Shown in pieces: positions 27,615 through 37,315 of a stretch of DNA of 64,000 bases. How positions within the stretch are numbered: position 1 is the stretch's first letter; every line of letters starts with the position of its first letter. A model generated the notes under the pieces. The model was not told the DNA's origin and did not search any database. It saw only the letters and a list, made by a program, of their open reading frames with translations. The translations under genes were made by a program, and so were the position numbers. Origin of the DNA: Chryseobacterium endalhagicum (GTDB lineage: Bacteria; Bacteroidota; Bacteroidia; Flavobacteriales; Weeksellaceae); the NCBI RefSeq assembly GCF_016745235.1, contig NZ_JAELVM010000001.1, positions 1,377,856 through 1,441,855 of the forward strand. Reading direction: 5' to 3'.

Positions 27615-29225
27615 ATGATTACAACAGTTTATATTCCGAAAAAATCTCTCGAACATCTGTTCGGCCATACTGAAATCGGCACCACATTGCAGCTTGGTGG
27701 TTATAATGATTACATTTTTTCAGAAGATGAGAATTCAATTATTTTAACAGAAATACGCCAAAATAAAACTTTTATTCAAAATTTTTATGGTAAAGATATA
27801 GATTTAGTATCGGCGATTGTCGGGAAAAACGGATCTGGAAAAACTTCCATCATGAGACAATTCAATTATCCTATTGACCAATTATCTGAAGGGTTGTTAT
27901 TTGTATGGGAGGAAATTGTTGATGATAAATTGATCACAAAAATAATCAATCAGACAGAAAAGGAAATTGTTGCAACAGAAAATATTCAAGTTGTAAAAAA
28001 GTACGATTTTTTTAATATACTTTATTATTCTCCTATAATTGATTTTGAGTTGAAATCAGCAAGCTCACCAGTGAATCCATCATCAAAATTTGATTCTTCA
28101 CTTCAACAATATTATTTGAAATCCTTACACCAGCAAGGTTTATTGATGGGAAGTACTTTAATACCAAAAATACTTGAATCTTATCCAGATTTTCCTAATT
28201 ATAAAGTTCTAACACTGCGAGCACATAATTTTACTAAAGATTACTTTATGGAAACTTATGTTTTATCAAATTTTGGAAACCCTAATAGGGGAGATACTCT
28301 GGTTCATGAGCTAAACCGTACAATCCAAATGCTTGAAACGGTTCCGCAGGAAAATATTACAAGAAAAAAAGAAGAGGTTATCAATGAGTATAAAAACTAT
28401 GTAAGATATCTAAAAGCAGATAGCTTCACTGAAAAATTGAAGCAGATTTGGGATATCCCAGATTATAAACCAAAAGATCAACCCAATAAAATACATGATC
28501 AGAAAAATGCAATTAGAGATCTTGAAGTCCTTATACTAAGCTATTTGCAGGCGGGAGCTGTTTTTGTACAAAATGGTTTAGGAGCACCCTACAATTTTGA
28601 TGATTTTTTAAAAGCGGAGAATTTTGAACAACGTTTAGATCAACTTTTGAGGCAGTATATTATTCAAAAGAGTGATTTACTTCATGGTATTTTAATGGAT
28701 AGACTTGGTAAAATCTCTTTAGACAATAGTGATGAGATCATCAGAATTATTAAGGAGGATAAGTTTCATAGTTTTGGAAGTGTTGAATTTGCACCAGTAA
28801 AAAGGGGGATTATCAAAAATGTAGAAGATTTTACGAAAATAAAAGAGTTTTATTCTTTTATGACTGCTCTATACAAAGAAGGGGAATCAATATCATTTGA
28901 TTTTGAAAAAGAATATAAAGTATTTTCTGATTTTAATAATTTTTATAAAGAAATAATCACTATTCTTAGTCGTTATAATCGGGGAAATGAGGCTATTTTG
29001 TTTGATTTTAGTCCAGATAAAAAATTATCAAACGGTGAAAAGGTTCTTTTAGACCTATTCTCTTCCTTTTATTCTTATGTGATAGAAAATAAACGTCATA
29101 AGCAAATTTGTAAAGAAAATTTTGTACTTCTTTTAGATGAGCCCGAGCTAGGATATCATCCTTTGTGGAAGAAAAAATTTGTTCTGGCTGTCACATTGTT
29201 TTACCTATCTTATTTTCAGAGTTAA
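27615..29225 (+). CDS. Septu (PtuA)-like RecF-type ATPase, N-terminal part (frameshifted)
   Basis: 536 aa before a premature stop. The Walker A motif GKNGSGKT is at 70-77, within IVGKNGSGKTSIM. A long helical and coiled insertion covers about 130-470. An ABC signature-like LSNGEKVLLDLF lies near 488, and Walker B FVLLLDEPELGYHP near 508. This is an OLD/RecF-like ABC ATPase. The reading frame is lost at a run of four T (29199-29202): TLF is followed by YLSYFQS and stop, whereas the other frame continues with LPILFSELKPLQYN. One missing T would restore a ~690-aa protein. With the HNH gene at 29700 the pair looks like Septu (PtuA ATPase plus PtuB HNH), though other ATPase-HNH systems exist. Confidence 0.75.
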   Translation: MITTVYIPKKSLEHLFGHTEIGTTLQLGGYNDYIFSEDENSIILTEIRQNKTFIQNFYGKDIDLVSAIVGKNGSGKTSIMRQFNYPIDQLSEGLLFVWEEIVDDKLITKIINQTEKEIVATENIQVVKKYDFFNILYYSPIIDFELKSASSPVNPSSKFDSSLQQYYLKSLHQQGLLMGSTLIPKILESYPDFPNYKVLTLRAHNFTKDYFMETYVLSNFGNPNRGDTLVHELNRTIQMLETVPQENITRKKEEVINEYKNYVRYLKADSFTEKLKQIWDIPDYKPKDQPNKIHDQKNAIRDLEVLILSYLQAGAVFVQNGLGAPYNFDDFLKAENFEQRLDQLLRQYIIQKSDLLHGILMDRLGKISLDNSDEIIRIIKEDKFHSFGSVEFAPVKRGIIKNVEDFTKIKEFYSFMTALYKEGESISFDFEKEYKVFSDFNNFYKEIITILSRYNRGNEAILFDFSPDKKLSNGEKVLLDLFSSFYSYVIENKRHKQICKENFVLLLDEPELGYHPLWKKKFVLAVTLFYLSYFQS

Positions 29226-29695
29226 AGCCGCTACAATATAATGCTGAGCTGAAAAGGTGGGAGAGCACGGGAAAAAACGCCCCATCTTTGCAAATAATTT
29301 TTTCAACTCATGACCCTCTAACACTTTCTGATGTTTTGTTTGAAAATGTAATTTTTTTGGATAAAACTGCAGATCAAAAAACTTCAATATCTACAGATAA
29401 AAAGAGAACATTTGGAGCCAATGTTTCTGATCTATTTGCAGACTCATTCTTTATCAGCGATGGGCTGATCGGAGAATTTTCAGATAGTAAAATAAACAAA
29501 ACTATCGATTGGCTGAGAGATGAGAATGACAAAACTAATTCAGAACTGCATAGAATTATTATCGAGAAGATAGATGAGCCAATTATACAACGTAAGCTTG
29601 CTCAAATGTATTCTGATAAAATGAAAACTGATCTTGCAAGAAAACTTTTGCAAATTGAATTAGAAGAAATCCAAAATAGGTTAAAGAGAATGTAA
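29165..29695 (+). CDS. Septu-like ATPase, C-terminal part (after frameshift)
   Basis: The frame is open from 29165, but the real continuation of the ATPase begins near 29203 (LPILFSELKPLQYN). It carries IIFSTHDPLTLSDVL, the switch histidine segment (STHD) that must follow Walker B in ABC ATPases, then a helical C-terminus rich in Lys and Glu. Without this part the upstream product would lack its H-switch. Either the two halves are joined by a -1/+1 slip on the T-run, or the gene is broken in this strain, or there is a sequencing error. The stop is 4 nt before the HNH gene. Confidence 0.7.
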   Translation: MEEKICSGCHIVLPILFSELKPLQYNAELKRWESTGKNAPSLQIIFSTHDPLTLSDVLFENVIFLDKTADQKTSISTDKKRTFGANVSDLFADSFFISDGLIGEFSDSKINKTIDWLRDENDKTNSELHRIIIEKIDEPIIQRKLAQMYSDKMKTDLARKLLQIELEEIQNRLKRM

Positions 29696-29699
29696 GCAT

Positions 29700-30626
29700 A
29701 TGATATTTTTTGATTTATCTTCAAAACCCAACATTATCCAAGAGCATCGTGATAGCTTAAAACCCTATCTGTTACGTAAGATAAGAGAAAGCAATCTAAA
29801 CAGATTGTTAAAAGATTTTATTGAAAGCAAACTTGAGGATATACTTATCTCTAAGCCAGCAGATTTAAAAAATATAAATGATTTGCTTTTAGGGCACAGA
29901 GCATATAAAAATTCGCTGAAGCCTAAAATAAAAAAAATCTTTAACTATAAATATTTTAGGGCTAAAGGAAATAATAGATATGATGCATATGCTTTAGCTG
30001 CTAAACTAGAAATTCGCACCTGTCTGTACTGTAATAGAAATTATACACTAACAGTAGATAAGGGTTCGGGAAAGGATGATAAATTCATCAGACCGGAATT
30101 CGATCATTTTTTTGATCAAGATGATTATCCGCTGCTTGCCTTGTCTGTTTATAATCTAATTCCGAGCTGTAAAACTTGTAACAGTACTTTAAAACATACA
30201 GCTAAGTTTAAGTTGTCAGAGAATATTCATCCCTATATTGATGATGTTATTTCTGACTATAAATATCAATATTTGCCATATACCGTTAGTGCAATATTGG
30301 GGGGCTCTGCTCATCTTGGTGTTAAATTAATGCCAACCAGTTCTGATGCAATTTTAAATCAAAGGATAGAAAACTCTTCCGAAGTATTTAGGTTGAACGA
30401 AATCCTCAGTGCCCACTCCGAAGAATTAAAAGATATATTTGATATCCGTCATCGTTTCTCGCAAAGATATCTTATTGAATTGGTGGAAAAATATGAAAAA
30501 TTAGATTTTGATTATGACGATATTTATCGAATTGTATTCGGTACGTATTCTAAAGAAGCTGATTTTAGCAAAAGGCCATTTAGTAAAGTTAAAAAGGACA
30601 TTTTAAATGAATTAGGTATTTTGTAA
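29700..30626 (+). CDS. HNH endonuclease, PtuB-like
   Basis: 308 aa. An HNH/zinc-finger nuclease: C108-x2-C111 (CLYCNRNY), D135-H136 (PEFDHFFDQ), N152 (VYNLIPSC) and C157-x2-C160 (CKTCN), all in the right order and spacing for an HNH with structural zinc. The N-terminal ~100 residues and C-terminal ~130 residues are helical. It follows the ATPase by 4 nt in one operon. In Septu systems PtuB cuts DNA and is controlled by the PtuA ATPase; the same toxin pair also occurs in some retrons, but I see no reverse transcriptase here. Confidence 0.82.
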   Translation: MIFFDLSSKPNIIQEHRDSLKPYLLRKIRESNLNRLLKDFIESKLEDILISKPADLKNINDLLLGHRAYKNSLKPKIKKIFNYKYFRAKGNNRYDAYALAAKLEIRTCLYCNRNYTLTVDKGSGKDDKFIRPEFDHFFDQDDYPLLALSVYNLIPSCKTCNSTLKHTAKFKLSENIHPYIDDVISDYKYQYLPYTVSAILGGSAHLGVKLMPTSSDAILNQRIENSSEVFRLNEILSAHSEELKDIFDIRHRFSQRYLIELVEKYEKLDFDYDDIYRIVFGTYSKEADFSKRPFSKVKKDILNELGIL

Positions 30627-30708
30627 ATATATTTTTTTGGTGATGACTATAAAAATATTTTGCAAAATTATTCAAGAAGGTAGTATCTTAAAATAAAACT
30701 CTTCTCTT

Positions 30709-30828
30709 CTACTCATCAGCTAACTCTTTAAGAATTGATTGTCTTTCAAATTTATAATCGAATTTTTCATCAATTAAAGAAATATATCTTTTTTGTAAAA
30801 TACCAATCGGTCGTTTTCCCGTTTTGCC
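30709..30828 (-). pseudogene. possible C-terminal coding fragment
   Basis: In the otherwise empty 30627-31017 stretch, one minus-strand frame reads GKTGKRPIGILQKRYISLID, continues open to KELADE and ends in TAG, with two stop codons immediately before it. The peptide looks protein-like but I cannot assign a family. It may be the stump of a lost gene. Confidence 0.3.
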
Positions 30829-31017
30829 CTACTAAAAACCTTCAGGAACGTAATGTTTCTCTGATTATTACTGACCTGATGTTTTTGCCAGCATAAGATT
30901 ATTAGATATTTTCATAATTATTAGCTGAATCTTGCAGTCACTTAAATTGGGTTACTCTGCTTTTTCGGGTATATAACTATAATGGTATTATTTCTTTTCC
31001 AGGGGGTTTATCAAATT

Positions 31018-34000
31018 TTAAAAGTCATTCAAATGTATAATTTTATAAGAATTTGTTGAATTATATAAATCATCCCTGTTCATGCGGTCTTTAACACTAA
31101 TTTTTTGTTTTATAACAAATGATAGAGTTAAGTTTTTCTTTTTCAAGAAACTCCTTAAATATTTTCGATCTATAATTAAATAACTATTATAAGGGGCTGG
31201 TGTACCATAGCGGCTAGTATCTTTAAAATTTAATAGAAAATCGTTAAATGATGCTATCTCATTTTGGTCCTTTGTAAATGTAAGTATACCTGAGCTGTAA
31301 TCAAGCCGTGTTTCTTGATCGAAAATAGGAGATAGCAATACTATATTATCTTTCATTCGATAGTATTGCCACATATTATTAGCTAATGTCCTTATTTCGC
31401 TAATCAGTGGTACATACTGATTTGATTGGTTATTTTGATGAAATCTCAATTTTCCATCTAAGGTTCCATAATTATGAAAATGTGCATTAGCAGGATACCA
31501 AAAACCACTCATTGCTATATGTTTGTATAATTGTTTTGCGTCCATTTGCAATGAACTGGTTTTGGGAGTTGCAAAGGCAAAGGCTTTTAGTTGGCAATAT
31601 ACATTTGAATCATAATGATTGTCACCATGTGAAAAATTACCATTAAAAAAAAGCGGAATAGAATCATTATCTTTCTGTAGAAATTCTATTAATACTGTTT
31701 TATAATCATCAATCTCTTCAATTGTTCTAGAGTCTTTAATATTTAATTGAGGCCACCAAGATGGACATTGTGTAAATTTTATTTTCCACAAGGAATAATC
31801 AATCGGTAAATTTTTGATAGTGTAATGCCATAGATCATTGGAATCAATCAAGTTATAATTATAGAGAAAATCAACCAATTTCATAAATGTTGATTTTAAA
31901 ATGTCTCCAAATACAGTTGTTCTACCAGTGATGATATTATACTGACTGTTCGAGTAATCTTCATCTTTGCTTTTATCATATGTTAAATCAAAGTCTTGGC
32001 AATATTCTTCATATGAAGTACACCACACGTTCCATACATCAATAAAATTTCCAGCCTTTTGTTTAAGAGAATCTACATAATCTATATAACATAAAGGAAG
32101 ATTTCGCCCTACAAGGTGCTGGAAGTCTTCTTTATTTAGTTCTGTTTTTCCTGAAGTAGCGTAAAAATATAATGGATTAGTAATATTTAGTTTTAATTTT
32201 AATGTTTCAGCGATGTTTTGCATGAGTAAATCAGTTGCTAGACATCGCACAGAAAGTAAATTGTTTAATATATTTTGATTTAAAAATTTAAATGTGAGAG
32301 AGTTTATGTTTTGTAAGGACTTAATTAGGATTAATAATCCTTCACAAGCTCTATTTTCAAGAGATTGTACTAAAAGATAGTTAAAAAATATCTCATGATA
32401 TTGCCCATCAAAATCATTTTTCAATATATCTGCTATTGCTTCAGCTGCGCTAGCCTTGGTAACTGGATTAATCCACATTAGGCGAGATAACAAAATTTCA
32501 AATGGCGTTATCTCTGCTGGACTGAGGAAAAAGTCTGGGACGGGTAATTCTATGTTTGGAAATATTTCAGGTAAAAGATTGAGGTAAGAATTTGTTATAT
32601 TCTCAGCTTTTGAAATATCTCCACAGTCAACATAAAATTGTGTACTTTTGGGAATGGGAACATTATAATTTTTTTCTTTGCCATAATGTAAGCCTGTATT
32701 TTTTACACTTTCGCAATAAAACTCCTGTTCTCGCCCTGGATAGTCTTTTAATACATTTTTCCATCTTTTTTGAGATTCCTTCATACGACGCATATAGGTA
32801 GGAGACCATCCACTGCCATTAGACTGTGCCCAACATATACAGTTGAATGCAAATTCTTTATCATATTTGTAAGCAATAGGATAGATAGTGTCCAATAATT
32901 CGGCAGATATGTTTGAAAATCTATTGTTAAATATTTCCTTTAATACTTTTATTATTTGATACTCTTCCTGTGGAAAGGAATTTAATCTAGTGTTAAGCCA
33001 ACTATTCAGAAATGATGACTCAGAATATGTAATACGACCATTGATGAAATTCATTTTTACTACAAGATGTTCTTTAAGTTCCTCTGGCTTAATATGACTG
33101 TGGTCCTTGTTTATTTTACTGGCAAGTTTCTCTTGTTTTAATTGTTTATGAGTAGCTGTATTTATTCCAAACTTACTTGTCAAATTATTTATTATGTCTT
33201 TTATTGATGTGTTACTTTTCTGCAATTCATTCAAGGTTTCCAAGTTATTGACTGCGGTCTTACCAATGGCTTTAGAAACGGGATCATCAAAATTCAACGT
33301 ATGTAATATATCATCAAAAGTACTTTCTACTCTATCATATTCTCTGATAGAAAGATTGTACATATAAATGTTGTAAAGCATTCTAGGATCCACTTTGGCT
33401 AAGAGGTTACAAAATACAGTTATGAAATGCCTGGTTTCATCTCCATCTGTTAACTTTTCGATATGATGTATGTACGGAAAAATTTTTATTAAAAAATCTT
33501 TACTTTTATTGGATGCTGCATTAATACAAACTTCTATACTTTCCAAAATATCATGAAGAAGCATATATTTATGGTGTGAATAGGCCAGAATATTAGCTGT
33601 GGCTCTCTCAAGAAGTGGTCTTATTAATTCATTATTGTCAGATGTAGTAGCTAAAATCGCTAAATCTGTTATATAGTCGCATTTTTCAGTAAATGGAATA
33701 ATTTCATTTTGTATTTGTTGTAATTCAGTTGTTATAAATTGCTGAACTGCAATTTTGTTCGGTTTTATCCGTTTAGAATTAATAAGGGTAAACAGGGATG
33801 CTTTATTGTACCATTTATTATTTTTCAAGTAATTTAATTCTTGATATTGTAATTCATGATTATGGTTATTCTTTTTATTAATTATATAAGACATCCAAAG
33901 TACAAAATCTATGATATACGGTATCCCAATTCTTCTATATTCGTAGATATCATAATTTTTGGGAAATTTCAATATATCTAATTCTTCAATAGGACTTAAA

Positions 34001-36861
34001 ATATGTTGAATATCTATAATGCTCTTATTCTTTGCCTTATCAGATAATAATTTTGCAACACTTAAAATGGCAATATACATTTCAGATACCCAGATTTTGT
34101 TTGGATCATTATCCATAATTTCCATATTGGGCAATTCACCTAAATCCATATAGGCATTAATAAAAGCTCCTAATAAATTATGTTTGAGTAAGTCTAATAT
34201 TGGTTCTGATTCACTAGAGTGATATTGCACTTTTATGGGAAAAGAGTCTAAAGGTATTAGTTCAACCATATTACCATTTGTGTAACCAAAAAGGCTCTTG
34301 TAGAATAATTGTAAGAGTGTTTCTTTTGGAAGCAGAGTATCAATATGATGTGCCCATGTTGCAGTTACATTCTGTAAATCATAAGCTATTAGTACCTCAG
34401 CTAATGCCTCCTTTTCTTCTTCAAGTAATTGAGTTTTCAAAATTTCCTCAACATGACGAATTGGTTGTTGAAGTTGTTCAAATAGTTTTTCTAAGTAAAA
34501 TTTAAAAAAGTGCGCTGCATGCTTATCGCCTCGGAATTGTTTGATAAATTTGAAAATTCTTTTAGTTGGAGTATCATAATTGATAACTATTTGAATCCAG
34601 GACTTTGCAATTTCATTAATTTCGTGATTAGCTTCAGTAAATAACTCATTAATTCGATCTATAGCTTCTTCGGGAATAACGCTTGTTATTCCTTTTTTCT
34701 TGAGAGCAATGACGATCTCAGCAAGTTGGTAATGTGTTAAAACACTAAAATCGGGATATTGTATAGTGATGGTTTTATTTGTTTTAAAAGATATAGCCCA
34801 TATATTACCAAGTGTTTTATCCAAGTTATAATACCTATTACTAAATAGATTTTCAACAATTGAGAAGTATATAAGTTTATCCAATTGATTTGTTTCAAAA
34901 GCAGCTTTTGTTGCTAAAGACAAGATATTTTCAATAGTAGTTTCACTATGACAGTCAAGATATTGATTAACAATCCAAGAGTTATCAATATTCAATAACA
35001 TATCTGGATTTCCTAAATAGTATTCAACTTTTGGCAGTTCAGACCAGCAAAGTTGGTATTGGGGCTTTTCTTTTAACCAATTTTGTAGAATTCTATATAA
35101 TAATATTTTCTGTTCATTGAGTTCTGGTTGGTTGTGAATGAATACAAAGAAACTGTTGTGATACACTGATATTCCAGATAGCTCAAATCGGAATAAATGA
35201 CGAATTTGGGCAAAACTGTCTGTAATCTCATAAGGATATTGGCAAAAATTAGATGCTAGAGAAGTTAGTTGCTCTTCTTGCAGTTTAAAATCTAGGCTTG
35301 TTAACGCAAATGAAATAGTCTTTGCTAATGAAGAAAGTTGTTGCCATAGGCTCTTATAATAATCTTCAATTTCAGTATTATAATGAGGAATACGGTCTAA
35401 ATCGAATTCCGAAATTCCTTTCTTTAAATTTTTTATTTCGGTCAAAACATACCTTAAGTGTAGAGGGTTACCTTTAGTAATCTGTGATAATTTTGAAACG
35501 ATTGTCTCAAAATGAGTACCATATATTTTGTAGTCTTTTGGAAAAGCTTTAATAGCTATCTTTTTTATACTTTCTCTCTTTAGTCCTTTGATTTCAATCC
35601 ATTGCTTACGAGGTGCATATTGATTAATAATATTAGGAAAACAGTTTGTCGCCATTTCTTGTGTTCCTAAAATTAACCAATACCCCTTTTGAGGATATAG
35701 AACTTCATTTAGAAATTCTATAAGTTGGCTTTGGCTATTTCCTTCTCGAATTACATGATCTAATCCATCAATAATTAGAATAAATGATTTATTTTCATTT
35801 CTGCAGTAACCTGAAATTTGGTCTATAAACTCCTTTAATTGAGTAAACGTAGTATTTTGTTCACCTAACGATTTAATTACAGTATTTTTCTGTTTTTTAA
35901 ATTCAGCTTTTAATCCTTCAATTACACGTTCCGAGTTTAATCGATCAGCATATGAATTGTCTTTCGGATTTAAGTGATAATGGTGGCGAAATACAAGTGT
36001 ATTCTCTTTCTTAAGTAATGTATATAATTTAGATAAGTAAGTACTTTTTCCACTACCAGGTTTTCCTATAAATACCTTAATCCCACCGTCTATACTGGTT
36101 AGGTCCTTTAGAATATCTTGATGAGTATTTTTGTTGAAGAACTCAAAGTCTGTAGGAATTTCAAAGTTTTGATTTAAGGGTCTGGGGTTATCCCACGATA
36201 GATGTAATCTTATATCACTTAAAGTAAATGTTTTCGGATGCTTTTCAGCTCCTTCATTTGCTATAAAAAGCAGAAGACTATCAACTCCGGCTTTAGTAAC
36301 CTTTAATTGTTTGTATAAAATTTCTCGCAGAATTTCTTCCAGATCTTTTTTATTTGGTTGATTAAATTGAAAGCAAAACTCTCTAAAGAATATATTAATT
36401 AAGTTTAGATCTGTATAAATTGATTTCAGATTGTCAAGAAATTCTGGATTGACATCTGAAATTTTATAAGGATTCAAATATCCATTTTGCAGGCATTGTT
36501 CAATTTCAGGGGCAATATTTCCATTAGTTATAAGACTACAAAAAATATTTGGTTCTTTTAGTGCGAAGTATGATTTCATCCATTTGGATAGCCCTTTATT
36601 AAATAATTGGTTAAAATCCCACAAATCAGTTTCTGGGTTCTGTTTATGCTTGATTTGGTAGTATTCGATTCCTCCGTCTTTCCTTTGTGCAACAATGTCA
36701 TCAATCGCAAAATGCGTAATTTCAATATCTTCCGGCTTATACTGAATCCGAATACTTTCGTATAGTTTTGGGTCTAATAACCAATCTACACATAATTTTA
36801 AGGTAAATAAATCTTCATATTTATATCCGCTTCTTATAGAGCTGTTGGGATTTATTTTCAT
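31018..36861 (-). CDS. Avs-like STAND NTPase with Cap4-type nuclease domain, 1947 aa
   Basis: Three parts are visible. Residues ~1-200: a Cap4/DUF4297-type dsDNA nuclease domain, with GYKYEDLFTL at the start and the PD-(D/E)xK core DD54-55 plus YYQIKHK (Q69, K71). Residues ~255-560: a STAND NTPase with Walker A GKPGSGKS (266-273) and Walker B IIDGLDHV (363-370), then KGNPLHLRYVL. The remaining ~1350 residues are a continuous helical-repeat array, the presumed sensor. This is the layout of Avs antiviral ATPases, in which the C-terminus recognises a phage protein and oligomerisation switches on the nuclease. The exact Avs class cannot be fixed by eye. A single gene with its own promoter. Confidence 0.82.
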   Translation of the reverse strand: MKINPNSSIRSGYKYEDLFTLKLCVDWLLDPKLYESIRIQYKPEDIEITHFAIDDIVAQRKDGGIEYYQIKHKQNPETDLWDFNQLFNKGLSKWMKSYFALKEPNIFCSLITNGNIAPEIEQCLQNGYLNPYKISDVNPEFLDNLKSIYTDLNLINIFFREFCFQFNQPNKKDLEEILREILYKQLKVTKAGVDSLLLFIANEGAEKHPKTFTLSDIRLHLSWDNPRPLNQNFEIPTDFEFFNKNTHQDILKDLTSIDGGIKVFIGKPGSGKSTYLSKLYTLLKKENTLVFRHHYHLNPKDNSYADRLNSERVIEGLKAEFKKQKNTVIKSLGEQNTTFTQLKEFIDQISGYCRNENKSFILIIDGLDHVIREGNSQSQLIEFLNEVLYPQKGYWLILGTQEMATNCFPNIINQYAPRKQWIEIKGLKRESIKKIAIKAFPKDYKIYGTHFETIVSKLSQITKGNPLHLRYVLTEIKNLKKGISEFDLDRIPHYNTEIEDYYKSLWQQLSSLAKTISFALTSLDFKLQEEQLTSLASNFCQYPYEITDSFAQIRHLFRFELSGISVYHNSFFVFIHNQPELNEQKILLYRILQNWLKEKPQYQLCWSELPKVEYYLGNPDMLLNIDNSWIVNQYLDCHSETTIENILSLATKAAFETNQLDKLIYFSIVENLFSNRYYNLDKTLGNIWAISFKTNKTITIQYPDFSVLTHYQLAEIVIALKKKGITSVIPEEAIDRINELFTEANHEINEIAKSWIQIVINYDTPTKRIFKFIKQFRGDKHAAHFFKFYLEKLFEQLQQPIRHVEEILKTQLLEEEKEALAEVLIAYDLQNVTATWAHHIDTLLPKETLLQLFYKSLFGYTNGNMVELIPLDSFPIKVQYHSSESEPILDLLKHNLLGAFINAYMDLGELPNMEIMDNDPNKIWVSEMYIAILSVAKLLSDKAKNKSIIDIQHILSPIEELDILKFPKNYDIYEYRRIGIPYIIDFVLWMSYIINKKNNHNHELQYQELNYLKNNKWYNKASLFTLINSKRIKPNKIAVQQFITTELQQIQNEIIPFTEKCDYITDLAILATTSDNNELIRPLLERATANILAYSHHKYMLLHDILESIEVCINAASNKSKDFLIKIFPYIHHIEKLTDGDETRHFITVFCNLLAKVDPRMLYNIYMYNLSIREYDRVESTFDDILHTLNFDDPVSKAIGKTAVNNLETLNELQKSNTSIKDIINNLTSKFGINTATHKQLKQEKLASKINKDHSHIKPEELKEHLVVKMNFINGRITYSESSFLNSWLNTRLNSFPQEEYQIIKVLKEIFNNRFSNISAELLDTIYPIAYKYDKEFAFNCICWAQSNGSGWSPTYMRRMKESQKRWKNVLKDYPGREQEFYCESVKNTGLHYGKEKNYNVPIPKSTQFYVDCGDISKAENITNSYLNLLPEIFPNIELPVPDFFLSPAEITPFEILLSRLMWINPVTKASAAEAIADILKNDFDGQYHEIFFNYLLVQSLENRACEGLLILIKSLQNINSLTFKFLNQNILNNLLSVRCLATDLLMQNIAETLKLKLNITNPLYFYATSGKTELNKEDFQHLVGRNLPLCYIDYVDSLKQKAGNFIDVWNVWCTSYEEYCQDFDLTYDKSKDEDYSNSQYNIITGRTTVFGDILKSTFMKLVDFLYNYNLIDSNDLWHYTIKNLPIDYSLWKIKFTQCPSWWPQLNIKDSRTIEEIDDYKTVLIEFLQKDNDSIPLFFNGNFSHGDNHYDSNVYCQLKAFAFATPKTSSLQMDAKQLYKHIAMSGFWYPANAHFHNYGTLDGKLRFHQNNQSNQYVPLISEIRTLANNMWQYYRMKDNIVLLSPIFDQETRLDYSSGILTFTKDQNEIASFNDFLLNFKDTSRYGTPAPYNSYLIIDRKYLRSFLKKKNLTLSFVIKQKISVKDRMNRDDLYNSTNSYKIIHLNDF

Positions 36862-36909
36862 TACTAGAGAATTGACTTTTTTAAATTGGAATTTTATGTT
36901 TCGAATTAT

Positions 36910-36954
36910 CCAAGATAAGAATTTAATCTAAATGTCAGAAAAGGGAATCCGTAA
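36910..36954 (-). promoter_or_regulatory. promoter of the Avs-like gene with TTACGG-N4-CCTTTT element
   Basis: On the minus strand TTACGG-ATTC-CCTTTT (36954-36939) is followed after 21 nt by TATCTTGG (36917-36910), one mismatch from TAnnTTTG, about 49 nt before the ATG. A second CCGTAA half-site on the minus strand lies just upstream (36967-36962). Same order and spacing as at qatA and the HEPN-like gene. Confidence 0.55.
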
Positions 36955-36967
36955 GGTTTCATTACGG

Positions 36968-37315
36968 GCTTTATAAAGTTGTTGTAAGTATTCGGGTAGT
37001 GATTACTTTATTTTTTTATTTTGAAAATCTAAGTTTTTTAAAATTGTTTTCTCAAAGTTTTCTCTTATAATTTTAATAATTCAGTATTTGCCAAAATTCT
37101 GATTCCTTTTGTTATTTGTTTTAGTGTGAAATAAATTCTCTAAATTTTAATGGGAAAGATGTGATTGAGATACACTGGATAATTATAAGTAGATAAACCT
37201 AGAAAGTTGGAACTTGCTTTAAAAAATATTTTCGAAAATAGATATTTAAAATAAATGTGTATTTTTCAAATAAAAATTATTTCTAAATTTTTATTATAGC
37301 AGTTTATTAATAACT
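36968..37315. other. gene-free AT-rich stretch
   Basis: Very AT-rich sequence between the divergent Avs-like and 420-aa genes. I see no repeat, hairpin or small gene that I can support. Confidence 0.4.

Noticed and set aside
27615..30626. Retron with PtuAB effectors
   Set aside because: No reverse transcriptase gene or msr/msd-like structure is found beside the ATPase/HNH pair.
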